Made by a program: the position numbers and the translations under genes
Assembly (NCBI GenBank): GCA_963783095.1
Contig: CAWAMR010000021.1
Location: 124,001-188,000 of the forward strand
Reading direction: 5' to 3'
Length of the DNA: 64,000 nt
Source of the DNA: CAWAMR01 sp963783095
GTDB taxonomy: Bacteria; Planctomycetota; Planctomycetia; Gemmatales; Gemmataceae
The notes under the pieces: model-generated
Databases searched by the model: none
Told to the model about the DNA's origin: nothing
The model's input: the letters and a program-made list of their open reading frames with translations, nothing else
Shown: positions 38,749 through 48,136 of the stretch, in pieces
Layout: every line of letters begins with the position of its first letter
Position numbering within the stretch: the stretch's first letter is position 1

Positions 38749-38812
38749 GTAGCCGAATTTGCCGGAATTCGGGATGTGGGTCAAAAACCCGAATTCTGGC
38801 GAATTCGGCTGC
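38749..38812. repeat. paired inverted repeat, family B ('GAATTCGGG') copy 1
   Basis: Inverted 25-base arms at 38749-38773 and 38788-38812 (containing CGGAATTCGGG and CCCGAATTCTGG) flank a 14-base spacer. It sits within the arginine operon, 14 bases after argD and 67 before argF. The second copy at 56399-56466 has the same arms with a different spacer. Confidence 0.85.
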
Positions 38813-38879
38813 AACGAGCATTCCTCTCTCTGTTTCGATTTCGATTCGCCCGAACCTAACCGACCACCCCCCAGCTGCC

Positions 38880-39792
38880 ATGCGACATTTTCTGAATCTG
38901 ATGTGCCAGGATCGTGGGACTATTCTGCAACTTCTTGCGGATGCAGCCCGGCTCAAGTCCGCGGCGAGCCACGGCGAATTTGCCGATACGCTGCGCCACA
39001 AAGTGGTGGCATTGATTTTTGAAAAACCGTCACTGCGCACTCGCGTCAGCTTCGAGGCCGGAATCAGCGCAACTCGGTGGAACGAGTCTGTTCTACAACG
39101 GCGGCGAGGTTGGGTTGGGAATCCGCGAATCGCTGTCCGACTTCGCCCGAACGATGTCGCAATACATTGATGCGGTAGTGCTGCGCGTCTTCAAACATTC
39201 GACCGTGGAAGAGGTGGCGAAATACGCTTCTTTTCCGGTCATCAACGGCTTATCGGATATTGCGCATCCCTGTCAGGCGCTGGCCGACCTGCTGACGGTT
39301 CAGGAGTGTTTTGGCACCGCCACGGGGAAAACGATCGTTTTTGTGGGTGATGGCAACAACGTGGCACGTTCGCTGGCGGTTGGCTGCGGCAAGGTAGGTG
39401 CTCAATTCATCCTGGCACGTCCGGAGGGGTATGGGTTTCCAGCAGACTTCCAGGCCCGTTATCGCAAGAGCGTTACCGCGACTCTTCCGGACGAAACGAC
39501 GGATGCCCTGGCAGCGGTCAAGCACGCGGATGTGATTTATACCGATGTCTGGACGAGTATGGGCCAGGAAGCCGAAAGTGCGAAACGCCTCGAGCAATTT
39601 AAGCCCTATCAGGTGAATGCAGTGATGCTTTCAAAAGCCCCGAGTGACACGAAGGTCTTTCACTGTCTTCCCGCACATCGCGGGGAAGAGATCTCTGCCG
39701 AAGTGATCGAAAGTCCTGCGAGCGTCGTCTTTCAACAAGCAGGCAACCGGTTGCATGCCCAAAAGGCGATATTGGAGTGGCTCTTCAAGTAG
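38880..39792 (+). CDS. argF: ornithine carbamoyltransferase (frameshifted)
   Basis: Forms citrulline from ornithine and carbamoyl phosphate. Motifs are 'KPSLRTRVSFEAG' (carbamoyl-phosphate loop), 'HPCQALADLLTV' and the C-terminal 'HCLPAHRGEEI'. The frame breaks at 39064-39070. Restoring GC in AGCGCGCAACTC joins 'FEAGIS' to 'QLGGTSLFYNGG' and gives 304 residues, the typical OTC length. The first in-frame ATG (38880) matches the family start 'MRHFLNLMCQD'. It closes the argB-argD-argF set, while argG and argH are not in the window. Confidence 0.92.
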
Positions 39793-39931
39793 TGGTCAGT
39801 GGATAGTGGTCAGTGGTCAGTAAATGCAAGAGTGGTCAGTGATTAGTGGTCAGTGGTCAGAAAATACCCAATAATGAGAGGGCTTCTGTCTTTGCATTTA
39901 CTGACCACTGACCACTGACCACTATCCACTA
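39790..39931. repeat. paired inverted repeat, 'AGTGGTCAGTGG' family
   Basis: Left arm from 39790 and right arm ending 39931 share about 40 bases in inverted order, each built from several 'GTGGTCAGTG' units followed by 'TAAATGCAA'. The left side has two additional units around 39831-39860. It overlaps the argF stop region and ends next to the convergent gene, so it may also act as a terminator. Confidence 0.8.
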
Positions 39932-40591
39932 TTATTGCGATTTCAATTCCAAAACGGCCCAGAGCGATGGGTCTTCACCGAATGGAAAATCGCCATTCAC
40001 GCTTGGTGTTTGCTCGCCCAGTTCAAAATCCCGGACGGCATAGAAGACACCCATTTGCGGACTTTGTTCCGGGTCAAAACCGTGTAGTACATTTGCACTC
40101 AAGAATGCTTCGATCCGATAGCCGCCTTTGATTCTTTCGCATCGAAATGGGACATCGGCCGTCGAGCAGATTGGGGCATCCAACAAGGCACGATGAATCT
40201 TTACCTGGGCAAACAGCGGTTCATCTCGTTCGCTCCCACCCCCGGCCGGGAGAAAATGAAACTGATGACAGGTTCGCGTCGCCCGGTGCCCGCTGCGATC
40301 GGAGCGCGTATCGATCCAGAGAGTCAAACCGTCGGATTGTCGAAGCCGATCCGGATCGCCGATGGGAGGGTTTTCCTTGCCGCGAACTTCAACTTGCAAG
40401 CCCAGGCCGGCCTGGTTCCAGGCCAGTCGAACATCGGCGAACTTCGGAGCGGCGTCGATGTCCGCAAAGGCATCGAGTCTTGCCGATTCGGGCAGATCGA
40501 TCAGACATTCCGCATCGTCGTCGGGCATTGACGCAACATGCGGACATGAGTATTTGACTCGAACGAGGAAACGGTAAGGAATCAGCGACAT
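39932..40591 (-). CDS. carbohydrate-binding/DOMON-like protein
   Basis: A 219-residue protein from ATG 40591 ('MSLIPYRFLVRV'), chosen over the longer frame to 40663, which overlaps the upstream gene. The fold pattern resembles the CBM9/DOMON-like family: 'FADVRLAWNQAGLGLQVEVRG', 'DGLTLWIDTRSDR' and 'GGYRIEAFLSANVLHGFDP'. No signal peptide is evident, so it may be cytoplasmic or exported with a partner. The exact ligand is unknown. It follows the HEPN-associated gene on the same strand with a 29-base gap. Confidence 0.65.
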   Translation of the reverse strand: MSLIPYRFLVRVKYSCPHVASMPDDDAECLIDLPESARLDAFADIDAAPKFADVRLAWNQAGLGLQVEVRGKENPPIGDPDRLRQSDGLTLWIDTRSDRSGHRATRTCHQFHFLPAGGGSERDEPLFAQVKIHRALLDAPICSTADVPFRCERIKGGYRIEAFLSANVLHGFDPEQSPQMGVFYAVRDFELGEQTPSVNGDFPFGEDPSLWAVLELKSQ

Positions 40592-40620
40592 GGAGGCATC
40601 CTGCAAGTATTGAGATTGGT

Positions 40621-41322
40621 TTATTTCGCCCGTTTTAGAAGGCGAAATCCCTGGACACCACATTTGGCGAGAGCCCAGACTTCGTTGGCATTTGACTGTA
40701 TTCGCTGGCCATGCTGATTCCAGGCTAATACCATCAGTCCGATCTCATTTCGTTCCAAGGTTGAGCCAGCAGGTGCGGCCACTGTCCAGTCGATACCAGT
40801 CTCGCCCGGGTATTCTTGGCGATTGCCTGCTTCACTTTCGAGAATGAATTTGCTGCCGGGGTTGTGGGGCTCGAGCGAAAGATGCAGACTCACGCTGGGA
40901 TCGCCTCGGAAGACCAAACCGTAAACAGTTACTTTCACTTTATCTAAGGGGTAGATGTAGATCTCTTCCACCGATCGGAAGTCGATCACCACGTCAGGTG
41001 AGTGGATTGTCCTTCGATCCGGGTATCGCTTCATGAGTTTGATCACATCTGCAGCGAGTTGGTTTTTCTCGCCGATGAGGTTGAAATCAAAAGAAGTTAT
41101 CCAGAAATCTCCCAAGGACCGGAGTACCGGCAAGATCTGGAGATACGCCTCCGTGGTTCCTTTCTCATCCACAAGAGATGTGACCAGATAAAATAACCAC
41201 CGATCCTCATCAGAGAGTTTAGCCCAAAACGCGGCCCGAAACGGAATCCCGTCTTCAGATAGTTGGTCCACCAACCGCTGACCGTCATCGATCTTTTCAT
41301 CTACCAACGCGATTGTATCCAT
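40621..41322 (-). CDS. hypothetical protein paired with HEPN gene
   Basis: An intact 233-residue frame starting inside the end of the HEPN gene (22-base overlap), so the two are translationally coupled. The N-terminal half is helical and acidic ('DEKIDDGQRLVDQLSEDG', 'FRAAFWAKLSDEDRWLFYLVTSLVDEKG' in parts). The second half is beta-rich ('DVVIDFRSVEEIYIYPLDKVKVTVYGLVF'). No nucleotidyltransferase motif is visible, so this is not a standard MNT antitoxin. Its role is unknown. Confidence 0.6.
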   Translation of the reverse strand: MDTIALVDEKIDDGQRLVDQLSEDGIPFRAAFWAKLSDEDRWLFYLVTSLVDEKGTTEAYLQILPVLRSLGDFWITSFDFNLIGEKNQLAADVIKLMKRYPDRRTIHSPDVVIDFRSVEEIYIYPLDKVKVTVYGLVFRGDPSVSLHLSLEPHNPGSKFILESEAGNRQEYPGETGIDWTVAAPAGSTLERNEIGLMVLAWNQHGQRIQSNANEVWALAKCGVQGFRLLKRAK

Positions 41323-41747
41323 TGAAATACTCCATCTGTTCCATCACTCACTGCTGCGAATAATGCTCGCGCTTCTGCTTCGGTCCTGTCCGCGTATCGG
41401 CTGGTTTCTTTCCAAACTTTCGTAGTCACCCAAGATGCATTCAACTTTGGATTTGTTCCGCACGCAACCCCGAAATCTGGCTCCAAGCCCGCTAATTTGA
41501 TGAGCTTTTCAAGATCATGTGTCCAACAGGTGACGAGTTGTTTCTGTAGATACTCTGGTTTTCCAAAGACCGCATCCGATTCAGCAAGGTAGCGAAGAAG
41601 GCACGCCTTGAGTGCGCATTCAATCACATACCCGCATAGATAGTATGCTCCGGACCACCTTTTCCTTCCCAGCAGGGCTTTCACATCTTTCAACCGCTCC
41701 TTGGCAATTCTTTGCAAAGTCTTCCTGTTCACGGCGGGCTCCGTCAC
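41301..41747 (-). CDS. HEPN-domain protein
   Basis: A 148-residue helical protein of the HEPN type: 'WSGAYYLCGYVIECALKACLLRYL' forms the core helix and 'THDLEKLIKLAGL' the conserved 'HDL' element. HEPN proteins are often toxins, RNases or nucleic-acid-binding partners. A canonical Rx4-6H RNase motif is not clearly present. It overlaps the next gene by 22 bases, a layout typical of two-gene stress or defence modules, though neither gene is proven to be one. The downstream partner does not match known antitoxins. Confidence 0.75.
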   Translation of the reverse strand: MTEPAVNRKTLQRIAKERLKDVKALLGRKRWSGAYYLCGYVIECALKACLLRYLAESDAVFGKPEYLQKQLVTCWTHDLEKLIKLAGLEPDFGVACGTNPKLNASWVTTKVWKETSRYADRTEAEARALFAAVSDGTDGVFQWIQSRW

Positions 41748-41801
41748 ATGGTGCCATTGTATCCAAGTGATTCTCTCTCAATTCTACTGAAAATGCGTTG
41801 C

Positions 41802-42785
41802 CTAATCCCCAAACGGATGTCCGGTTGATGCCACTTTCACAGGGGGATTCAGCAAGCTACGCTCCAACACCTCTCGCGCTTTGTCGAACTCAGGCTGCCA
41901 CGTGATCTCCGGACTCCCATTCACCATGCAGTCCCGCAATTTCTCCAAGGTATTGTGCGCCATGTGCGGACATTTATTGCACGCACACGTGATGCCCGGC
42001 ACAGGATGAAAGCGATGCTGAGGGTAGCGCGATTCCAATTGCCACATCATGTTCGCTTCGGTCGCTACCAGGAAATCGGTTGATTCGGCATAAGTGCCGA
42101 CGTGCTTTATCATGGCCTCGGTGCCGCCAATGAAGTCGGAATGTTCCAGGATATTCGCGGGGCACTCCGGATGGGCAATCGTCTTGGCATCCGGTAATTT
42201 CCGTTTCAATTTCAGGAGATCCTGCAAACTGAAGATTTCGTGAACCATGCAGGAGCCGTCCCAGAGTATCATCTTCCGGCCGGTCACCTCTTCCAAATAG
42301 CGCCCCAGATGACGATCCGGCACGAAAAGGATTTCGTACTCGGGAGGAACGCGGCGGATAATCTCTTCCGCATTGCCGGACGTGACGACCCAGTCCGAAA
42401 GAGCCTTGACGGCTGCGGAACTGTTAATGTAAGTGACCGTCTGAAATCTCCGTCCGTTGATGCGCAGCATTTCCTGATAGCGAGCAAGCTTGTCGGCCGG
42501 GCAAGAGTCGGACAGGCTGCAACCTGCCAGCAGGTCGGGCAGGAGTACCTTCTTCTTGGGATTGAGCATTTTGGCCGTTTCGGCCATGAAGTGAACCCCG
42601 CAAAACACGATCACAGGCGAAGTGACCTTCGTTGCCTCACGCGCGAGCTTGAGACTATCGCCGGTAATGTCGGCGAGAGCCTGGATTTCACCTTCCTGAT
42701 AATAATGAGCGAGGATCGTTGCACCCAACTTTTTCTTGAGTGCCTTGATTTCGGCAACGATGTCGCCGGCGACTGAAGTAGTCAT
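41802..42785 (-). CDS. nadA: quinolinate synthase
   Basis: 4Fe-4S enzyme that condenses iminoaspartate with dihydroxyacetone phosphate to form quinolinate for NAD synthesis. From ATG 42785 the 327-residue protein is intact. Motifs are 'LAHYYQEGEIQALADITGDSL' in parts, 'VFCGVHFMAETA', 'CSLSDSCPAD', 'HPECPANI' and 'CACNKCPHMAHNTL', together supplying the conserved cluster cysteines. The frame extends to 42830, but homology starts at 42785. No nadB or nadC is adjacent. Confidence 0.92.
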   Translation of the reverse strand: MTTSVAGDIVAEIKALKKKLGATILAHYYQEGEIQALADITGDSLKLAREATKVTSPVIVFCGVHFMAETAKMLNPKKKVLLPDLLAGCSLSDSCPADKLARYQEMLRINGRRFQTVTYINSSAAVKALSDWVVTSGNAEEIIRRVPPEYEILFVPDRHLGRYLEEVTGRKMILWDGSCMVHEIFSLQDLLKLKRKLPDAKTIAHPECPANILEHSDFIGGTEAMIKHVGTYAESTDFLVATEANMMWQLESRYPQHRFHPVPGITCACNKCPHMAHNTLEKLRDCMVNGSPEITWQPEFDKAREVLERSLLNPPVKVASTGHPFGD

Positions 42786-42916
42786 GAGATAGTTCCTTGT
42801 TTTTTGGGTGGCGGAGGAACGAGAACCCACCGCATATCACAATTGTATACTGGGAGCACACGAATCGATGGAGGAACTCACGCTGAATCAAAGTCGCGGT
42901 ATGCCGGACATTCGGT

Positions 42917-43603
42917 TCACAATAAGCGCCGGCTTTGCTCTTCCAATCCCTGCACCAAGAACTTGAGCAATGGCTCAGCTTGCACCATCGACGGGTTCAC
43001 CTCGAACTTGTGTGACACACCTAATGCAGCAAGTTTCTCGTGCAGCCGATCGTTTCCGCGAAACCACCGGCTCCGTGAATCGACTGCAAACCAGACATGA
43101 CGAGGTTGTTTTGACGGATGAATATGTAAGGGGGCGCTATCCTGACGACACTGTTCCCGGCTCTCGTATAACTCATCCAGCGCTGTCCCGCTGCCGTGCA
43201 ATTCATGATGGTCGATGGCAGCGTCGATCGCACCGACCACCGGGAATAGTTGCGGATACTTGAATGCCAGACGTAAGGCACCCTGCCCTCCCATGCCGAT
43301 TCCCGCAACGGCGAGTCCACATTTCCAGGATTGTTGAATCCAGGGCAGCAAATTCGCAATCACGTATTGTTCGGCAGATTGTTTCTCGTTGAAATCCCGG
43401 CAAATGCGATTCGACCACCACGATTGGTTTCCATGCGGGCACACACACACCATTCCCGCAGCTTCGAGCAGGCTCGTCCACTCGGGACTATTCAACAGAG
43501 TCCGACCATCAGCATCGTGCAGGAATAGAAGCGTAAAGCGTGCGGAGGATGGAGTAAAGAGATCGACAGGATGATCGGCGACAATATGAGTTGACCAAGC
43601 CAT
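42917..43603 (-). CDS. esterase D-like alpha/beta hydrolase
   Basis: A 228-residue hydrolase from ATG 43603 ('MAWSTHIVADHP'). The longer frame to 43801 lies in antisense to the neighbouring gene's end and is rejected. The nucleophile region is 'VAGIGMGGQGALRLAF', where the elbow reads G-M-G-G instead of the usual G-x-S-x-G. The Ser is therefore replaced by Met, and catalytic activity by this residue is doubtful. 'CVCPHGNQSWWSNRICRDF' and the C-terminal helix are typical of the family. It has no signal peptide and is probably cytoplasmic. Confidence 0.72.
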   Translation of the reverse strand: MAWSTHIVADHPVDLFTPSSARFTLLFLHDADGRTLLNSPEWTSLLEAAGMVCVCPHGNQSWWSNRICRDFNEKQSAEQYVIANLLPWIQQSWKCGLAVAGIGMGGQGALRLAFKYPQLFPVVGAIDAAIDHHELHGSGTALDELYESREQCRQDSAPLHIHPSKQPRHVWFAVDSRSRWFRGNDRLHEKLAALGVSHKFEVNPSMVQAEPLLKFLVQGLEEQSRRLL

Positions 43604-43701
43604 GTGATTCTGGAGATAAGACCAAGCAAAAAAGTTGCGGGACACGCAAAGACATTCGCTGTCTTTTCGCGTCCCGCGCCCGCATGCCGCGTCCCGCGTT
43701 T

Positions 43702-44958
43702 CTACTTTTTCTCTTGCGCTTTCTTCAACTTCTTCTCGATATTCTCCCGCCGTTCCTTGTCTCGTTTGGACGTGTTCTCCAGCTTGAGCGCTTCTTCCCA
43801 TACCTTGATCGCAGCTGGAGTATCGCCCATTGCCATGTGAACGTCGGCCAGATGGTCGAAGATTTCAATGTGCTTGCCGTCCTCGTACTTGATTGCTTCG
43901 AGAAGTTCCTTCTTGGCCTCCGCGTATTGTTTCTTCTTGAACAATACCCATCCCAGGCTATCGAGATAGGCAGAATTGTCGTGGTCATCCTCTTTGGGAA
44001 GATTCTCGATTTTCTTGCGATTCTTTCGGCTCTCCTCGATCGCCTTGCGGATCATTTTTTCCGATTCGTCGAAGTTCTTGCCGTGGTCGGCCCAGATGAA
44101 GCCGAGGTCGTTCAGGAAAACGGGATTATCGGGGTCGCTCTTCAGAAGAATCTTCATCTGTTCCGCACCCTTATCGATGTCCTCCTTCTCGACATAGATG
44201 CCGCTCAAAGCGTAGCGCATTTGTTTGACGAAGCGTTCGCGTTGCGCCTTTTCCAGCCCGTCGTTTTTCTCCAAGCGTTTGATGACTTCGAGATAATCCT
44301 TGATCGAATCATCCAACTTCCCGGCTTCGCGCTGAACGTCGCCTTTGAGCCGGAGGAAATACCAGCCGTCGTCGCCGTCCAGTTCGACGAGGTTATCGAC
44401 GAGTTTCATCGCGTCATCGATAAGCCCTTTCTTCGCCATCGCCTGGATCATTTTTTCCATGACGAAAGGCTTTACCTTGTTCAGTTCGGCACCGCCATCG
44501 GCCTTGAGGTCAATGAATTCCTTACATTTCTTGATCGCATCGTCGTACTGTTTGTTGTCGTAAAACAAATCGATAACGCTGTCATAAATCTGGATGATTT
44601 TCTTGCTGCTTTGGACCTTCAGAGCCTCCTCGAGACCGATCTTGTAAAAGGCTTCAGCCTGTGTGAGTTGCTTGAGAATGTGCGCTGCCTTGGCCAGGAT
44701 AATAATGGCGTTGTAGTTGAAAGGCTGCGGTTTTTCCTTGCTGATTTTCAGTGCAGCTGTCAACAGTTTTTTGGTGCCGTCGGCATCCTTGAGCAACTCG
44801 CGGAGACGGCCCTCCATCGCAGTTGTACCAGTGATTTTGTTCAGCGCCACGCTTTCTCGCGTAGCGGATCGTCTTTTTCATCCGCCCTCAATTCCGATCC
44901 GGCGAAACCCAGGCAAATCAGGGTCAGCAAACCAGCTCGGAAGAATGCCCGCTCCATG
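43702..44958 (-). CDS. TPR-repeat protein, probably exported
   Basis: Charged tetratricopeptide protein of about 418 residues. Repeats are visible as 'ALKISKEKPQPFNYNAI', 'DDAIKKCKEFIDL', 'NPVFLNDLGFIWADHGKNFDESE' and 'DNSAYLDSLGWVLFKKKQYAEAKKEL', given in parts. The open frame from GTG 44850 ('MALNKITGTTA') lacks a leader. Upstream, in a shifted frame, ATG 44958 opens 'MERAFF' and then 'RAGLLTLICLGFAGSELRADE', a good signal peptide. Two compensating indels near 44940 and 44851 would join these. The end is very Lys/Glu rich. The role is probably protein interaction in the periplasm. Confidence 0.75.
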
Positions 44959-45272
44959 ACGTATCTCCGCAAAAGAATCATGTTTAGAACCTCAGTACCA
45001 TCGATTTATCTTGTCTATCCTAACCAGTTCGGGCAATCGATGCTATCCGGATTCTCGTTAGAATCCCTCAATCCATTCCAACTCGGGTCTTCGGAATTTT
45101 CACTTAATCCGGTTTTTGTGCTACAGTTCGATGTCCTTTCCCAAAAGATTGCACGCCAAACGGTGCGTTCCAGGAGAGGTAACTCGCACAAAAGGCACGC
45201 GAAAAGCGTCCGTAACACCCACTTGGCACGTTCCAAATGAGACATCTAAAGCCACCCCGAGAGGATCATGCC

Positions 45273-46169
45273 GTGCAGCACCGCTTTGCTTTAGAAGTGG
45301 GTTCGCAACCGTTCCCCGGACTAATCCTCCGTCAACTTCGTGGACGTGGAGGTTTCGCCGAGGTCTGGGAGGCACACAACGAAAAGGGCCAGTCGATCGC
45401 GCTCAAATTCATCACCGGCGATCGAACGATGACGATCAGGGAAGTAAAGTCCGTTCAGGCCATACAAAAACTGTCGCATGGGAACCTGTTGAGAATCGAC
45501 CAGGTTTGTTGCCTGGCGGGCTATATTGTGGTCGAGATGGAACTTGCCGAAGCAAGTATGCTCGATATGGTAGAAGCGTATCAATTTGAGTTTAGAACTG
45601 CCATTCCACCCATACCTCTGTTGCGCTACCTGTCCCAGGCTGCATCGGCTTTGGACTTCATGAATCAGCGCAAGCATCCCCACGAGGGCCGGCTGGTCGG
45701 ATTTCAGCATTGCGACATCAAGCCCAGCAATCTCCTGCTGGTGAACGATAACCTCAAGCTCGGCGACTTCGGATTGTCCGCTCCCACAACCGCTCCTTTG
45801 AATCCAATTCCGCGCTCCGGCACATTGGATTTTGCCGCACCGGAAATACATCGCGGCGTGCTGAGCGAGCGAAGTGACTTGTATAGTTTGGCGGTATCAT
45901 ACTATTATCTGCGTACCGGGCAATTTCCCTTCCCGCCCCCGCCCGAGAATTTTCTCCGCAAATACAGCTATACTCGACCCGACCCGGACTTGGGACTGGT
46001 AAGTCGGGCCGAACAGCGAGTGCTCAATCGCGCCCTCAATGTACAACCCGAAAGACGCTGGGAATCTTGCAAAGCCATGATCGACCAGTTGTGCGCAGCG
46101 ATTGACGAACCCGATACCAAAGCACCTTCCACCCTGGAAATCACGCTTCCCGCCGTGCAGGCAGGCTAA
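45273..46169 (+). CDS. soluble serine/threonine protein kinase
   Basis: A 298-residue kinase. GTG 45273 is preferred over ATG 45237 because GAGAGG lies 9 bases upstream. Kinase subdomains are the glycine loop 'LRGRGGFAEVWEA', Lys in 'IALKFI', the catalytic loop 'FQHCDIKPSNLLL' (Cys replaces the usual Arg of HRD), 'LGDFGLS' and 'DFAAPE'. The activation segment is short and there is no transmembrane helix, PASTA or other sensor. It is therefore likely cytoplasmic. Without the HRD Arg it may not need activation-loop phosphorylation, which is an inference from family knowledge. Confidence 0.85.
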   Translation: MQHRFALEVGSQPFPGLILRQLRGRGGFAEVWEAHNEKGQSIALKFITGDRTMTIREVKSVQAIQKLSHGNLLRIDQVCCLAGYIVVEMELAEASMLDMVEAYQFEFRTAIPPIPLLRYLSQAASALDFMNQRKHPHEGRLVGFQHCDIKPSNLLLVNDNLKLGDFGLSAPTTAPLNPIPRSGTLDFAAPEIHRGVLSERSDLYSLAVSYYYLRTGQFPFPPPPENFLRKYSYTRPDPDLGLVSRAEQRVLNRALNVQPERRWESCKAMIDQLCAAIDEPDTKAPSTLEITLPAVQAG

Positions 46170-46174
46170 AGAGG

Positions 46175-46378
46175 TCAGGGAATCAGCTTTGCAGCAGGCT
46201 GGTTGGAGGGTCCGTAGTTTGCGGCACAGCCACTGGGCGGCGGTGCGCAGGAATTGCTGCAGCTATTGCTTGACGGGCAACAGCCATCATCACAACAACG
46301 GCCCCAGAAGCCGCAACAACCGGATATTGATGAGCACAAGGCGATGAGAATGATGGCTTGACGAGTTCGGTTCCACAC
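46175..46378 (-). CDS. small Cys-rich lipoprotein
   Basis: A 67-residue protein. The start is placed at GTG 46378 because AGGAAGGAG lies just upstream of it, whereas ATG 46405 would place this site inside the gene. The leader ends in a lipobox 'SISGC', and the mature part has about nine cysteines ('CCGFWGRCCDDGCCPSSNSC') then a Pro/Ser tail. It is small, secreted and unassigned. It follows the RdgC-like gene on the same strand and overlaps its nominal open frame. Confidence 0.6.
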   Translation of the reverse strand: MWNRTRQAIILIALCSSISGCCGFWGRCCDDGCCPSSNSCSNSCAPPPSGCAANYGPSNQPAAKLIP

Positions 46379-47627
46379 GGCAGGACTCCTTCCTGAAAAG
46401 AACATTTGAGGGAAATACCCATCGTGGGCAAGGAAGTCAAGCCGTATGCCGGTCGGCTGAAATCAGGTTGGCTTGCGTCTTTGTGCTTCAGCCAACGCTG
46501 GATCTTGGCTAGTTCCTTGGGCCATTCCGAAGAGAATCGCACTTTCCCAAACGCTTCGAAGAGCAGGTCCATGGTCTCGATCAAGTGACGAATTTGATTG
46601 GCTCGCGCATCGAGTCGAGCATTTTCATCCTCTTCACCGGGAACTGGAAGTCGACTGCTGCCCATCGCCAGAGTTTCCGCGTGCAGCGTGAAATCGTATT
46701 GCTCATCGTGACGAACAATGGTCAGGCCGACCTTTCGGGGTAATTTCCCCGACTGAATTGCCCGTGCGCCTCCGGGAGGCGGGTTGGTCCTGCATAAGTA
46801 ATGGTCTCGCGTCCGGTCTGACCGGCTGGGCACTCCAAGGTCAGAGTCCGAGCCAACATGATCGTAACTTCCGAATCATCCGAGAGTTTGATGGTGTCAT
46901 CCTCCGTTTCCACCATAAACCACAACCACAACAGGAATTCATTCCCCAGGAAGTCCCGGCTCGTTTCATCGACGATCCACGCCACATCCTTGGACGACAC
47001 TCCTGGAATAAAGTTCGACGGACTCGCGTCATCCACATGGCGCTGACTTTGATGCATCTCCGCGATTTGATAAGCCCGTTTGCCCGAGGTGATCGCTTCA
47101 AAACTCAAGTCGAATGTATTTTTGAACAAGGTCATGAGGCGATCGATCTGCGTTATCGATGTAGTCCCGAAGAGAATCTCGTTTGACTGGCGATCCCAGA
47201 CCACTTCGATGGCCTTGCGTTTGCGGAATCGACCGTCTTTGGCCTCGTTTTCCAGTCGATCGCGTGCAGAGTCACGTGCTTCTCGTTTTTGCCCAGCGCT
47301 GGGATGACCGCTGGGATTGCCCTTCGACAATGCCTCCAGATCCACCATATAGTAGGCGCGCAGCAAATCGCCGGGAAGCTTTTGGGTGTCGATTCGCAAG
47401 CCGCAGCGCAGCATGTCGTTGACGATGTTTTTCGCGAGATCCCAGCGCGTATCGAGGATATGATCGCCGGCAATCCAACCGACCTCAACCCCATCTGCCG
47501 AAACGCGCCTCTGCCGGCCAATTTGATGCTTCGCGAGTTTGGCAAGCTCGTCCTCATCGAAAATGCCCGGCGCTTGACCTTTGACCATATAACGCGCAAA
47601 TGTGACCCGACCGGAGAAAAAGCCCAT
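46183..47627 (-). CDS. RdgC-like recombination-associated protein (frameshifted)
   Basis: Planctomycete relative of RdgC, a DNA-binding protein that in E. coli modulates RecA. The frame from ATG 47627 shows 'MGFFSGRVTFARYMV', 'WDLAKNIVNDMLRCGLRIDTQKLP' and 'FLGNEFLLWLWFMVETEDD', given in parts. A one-base shift near 46792 separates 'GPTRLPEA' from 'AIQSGKLPRKVGLTIVRHDE'. The homologous part ends around 46470 after 'AKIQRWLKHKD', but the literal frame stays open to 46183 and overlaps the lipoprotein gene, so the true stop is probably obscured by another indel. It is preceded by a conserved 63-residue gene. Confidence 0.72.
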
Positions 47628-47715
47628 CGAAGTGGCTCCCTGTGGTGGAATCGATCCAGATCGGCGGGCGGGGTCAGTTGAGTCATGTCAACTGACCTGC
47701 ACTGCCTGCGATGCA

Positions 47716-47907
47716 TTAGGCGAGCATGGCAAAGGTGATAGCCGGTTCGGGAGATCGAACCTCCGCATCCTTCCGGCTCATTTCCTCCTGAACGATTGGG
47801 TGCAAATCAGGTTGGCGTTCATCGGGAGGAACATAGTTTTCCCTGGCCCAGCGGCGCAGCCGCAATTCTTCGATAAAATCGACTTCCAACACCGCACTGG
47901 TCGCCAT
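47716..47907 (-). CDS. small conserved protein upstream of rdgC-like gene
   Basis: A 63-residue cytoplasmic protein with 'DFIEELRLRRWARENYVPPDER' and 'LHPIVQEEMSRKDAEV', given in parts. I recall similar short proteins in Gemmata-type genomes, but no function is known. It is 88 bases upstream of the RdgC-like gene on the same strand, so it may be cotranscribed with it. Frame and composition are coding-like despite the small size. Confidence 0.65.
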   Translation of the reverse strand: MATSAVLEVDFIEELRLRRWARENYVPPDERQPDLHPIVQEEMSRKDAEVRSPEPAITFAMLA

Positions 47908-48136
47908 TGTCTGGAACCTTTCATTGAGAGAGTTTTTGGTGTACTATTCGTACAGTTCTGAGAGTGTATGTCACATTGTCCGTGGGTCAAGTTACCATGA
48001 CGCGACTTTAGAGAAAATCAAGTAGTTTTCACGGAATGTCGGGACTCGGCATAATAATCGGAGTTGATCTTGCACATCGGCGACACCTCGTTATAGTCCG
48101 CGCTTCCAGATAATCCATTGCTCAGCAGGAATTGCC

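Noticed and set aside
43591..45240. 549-codon plus-strand frame
   Set aside because: It is antisense to the TPR gene 43702-44958. Its hydrophobic, Phe/Leu-rich translation is the mirror of the Lys/Glu-rich TPR protein.
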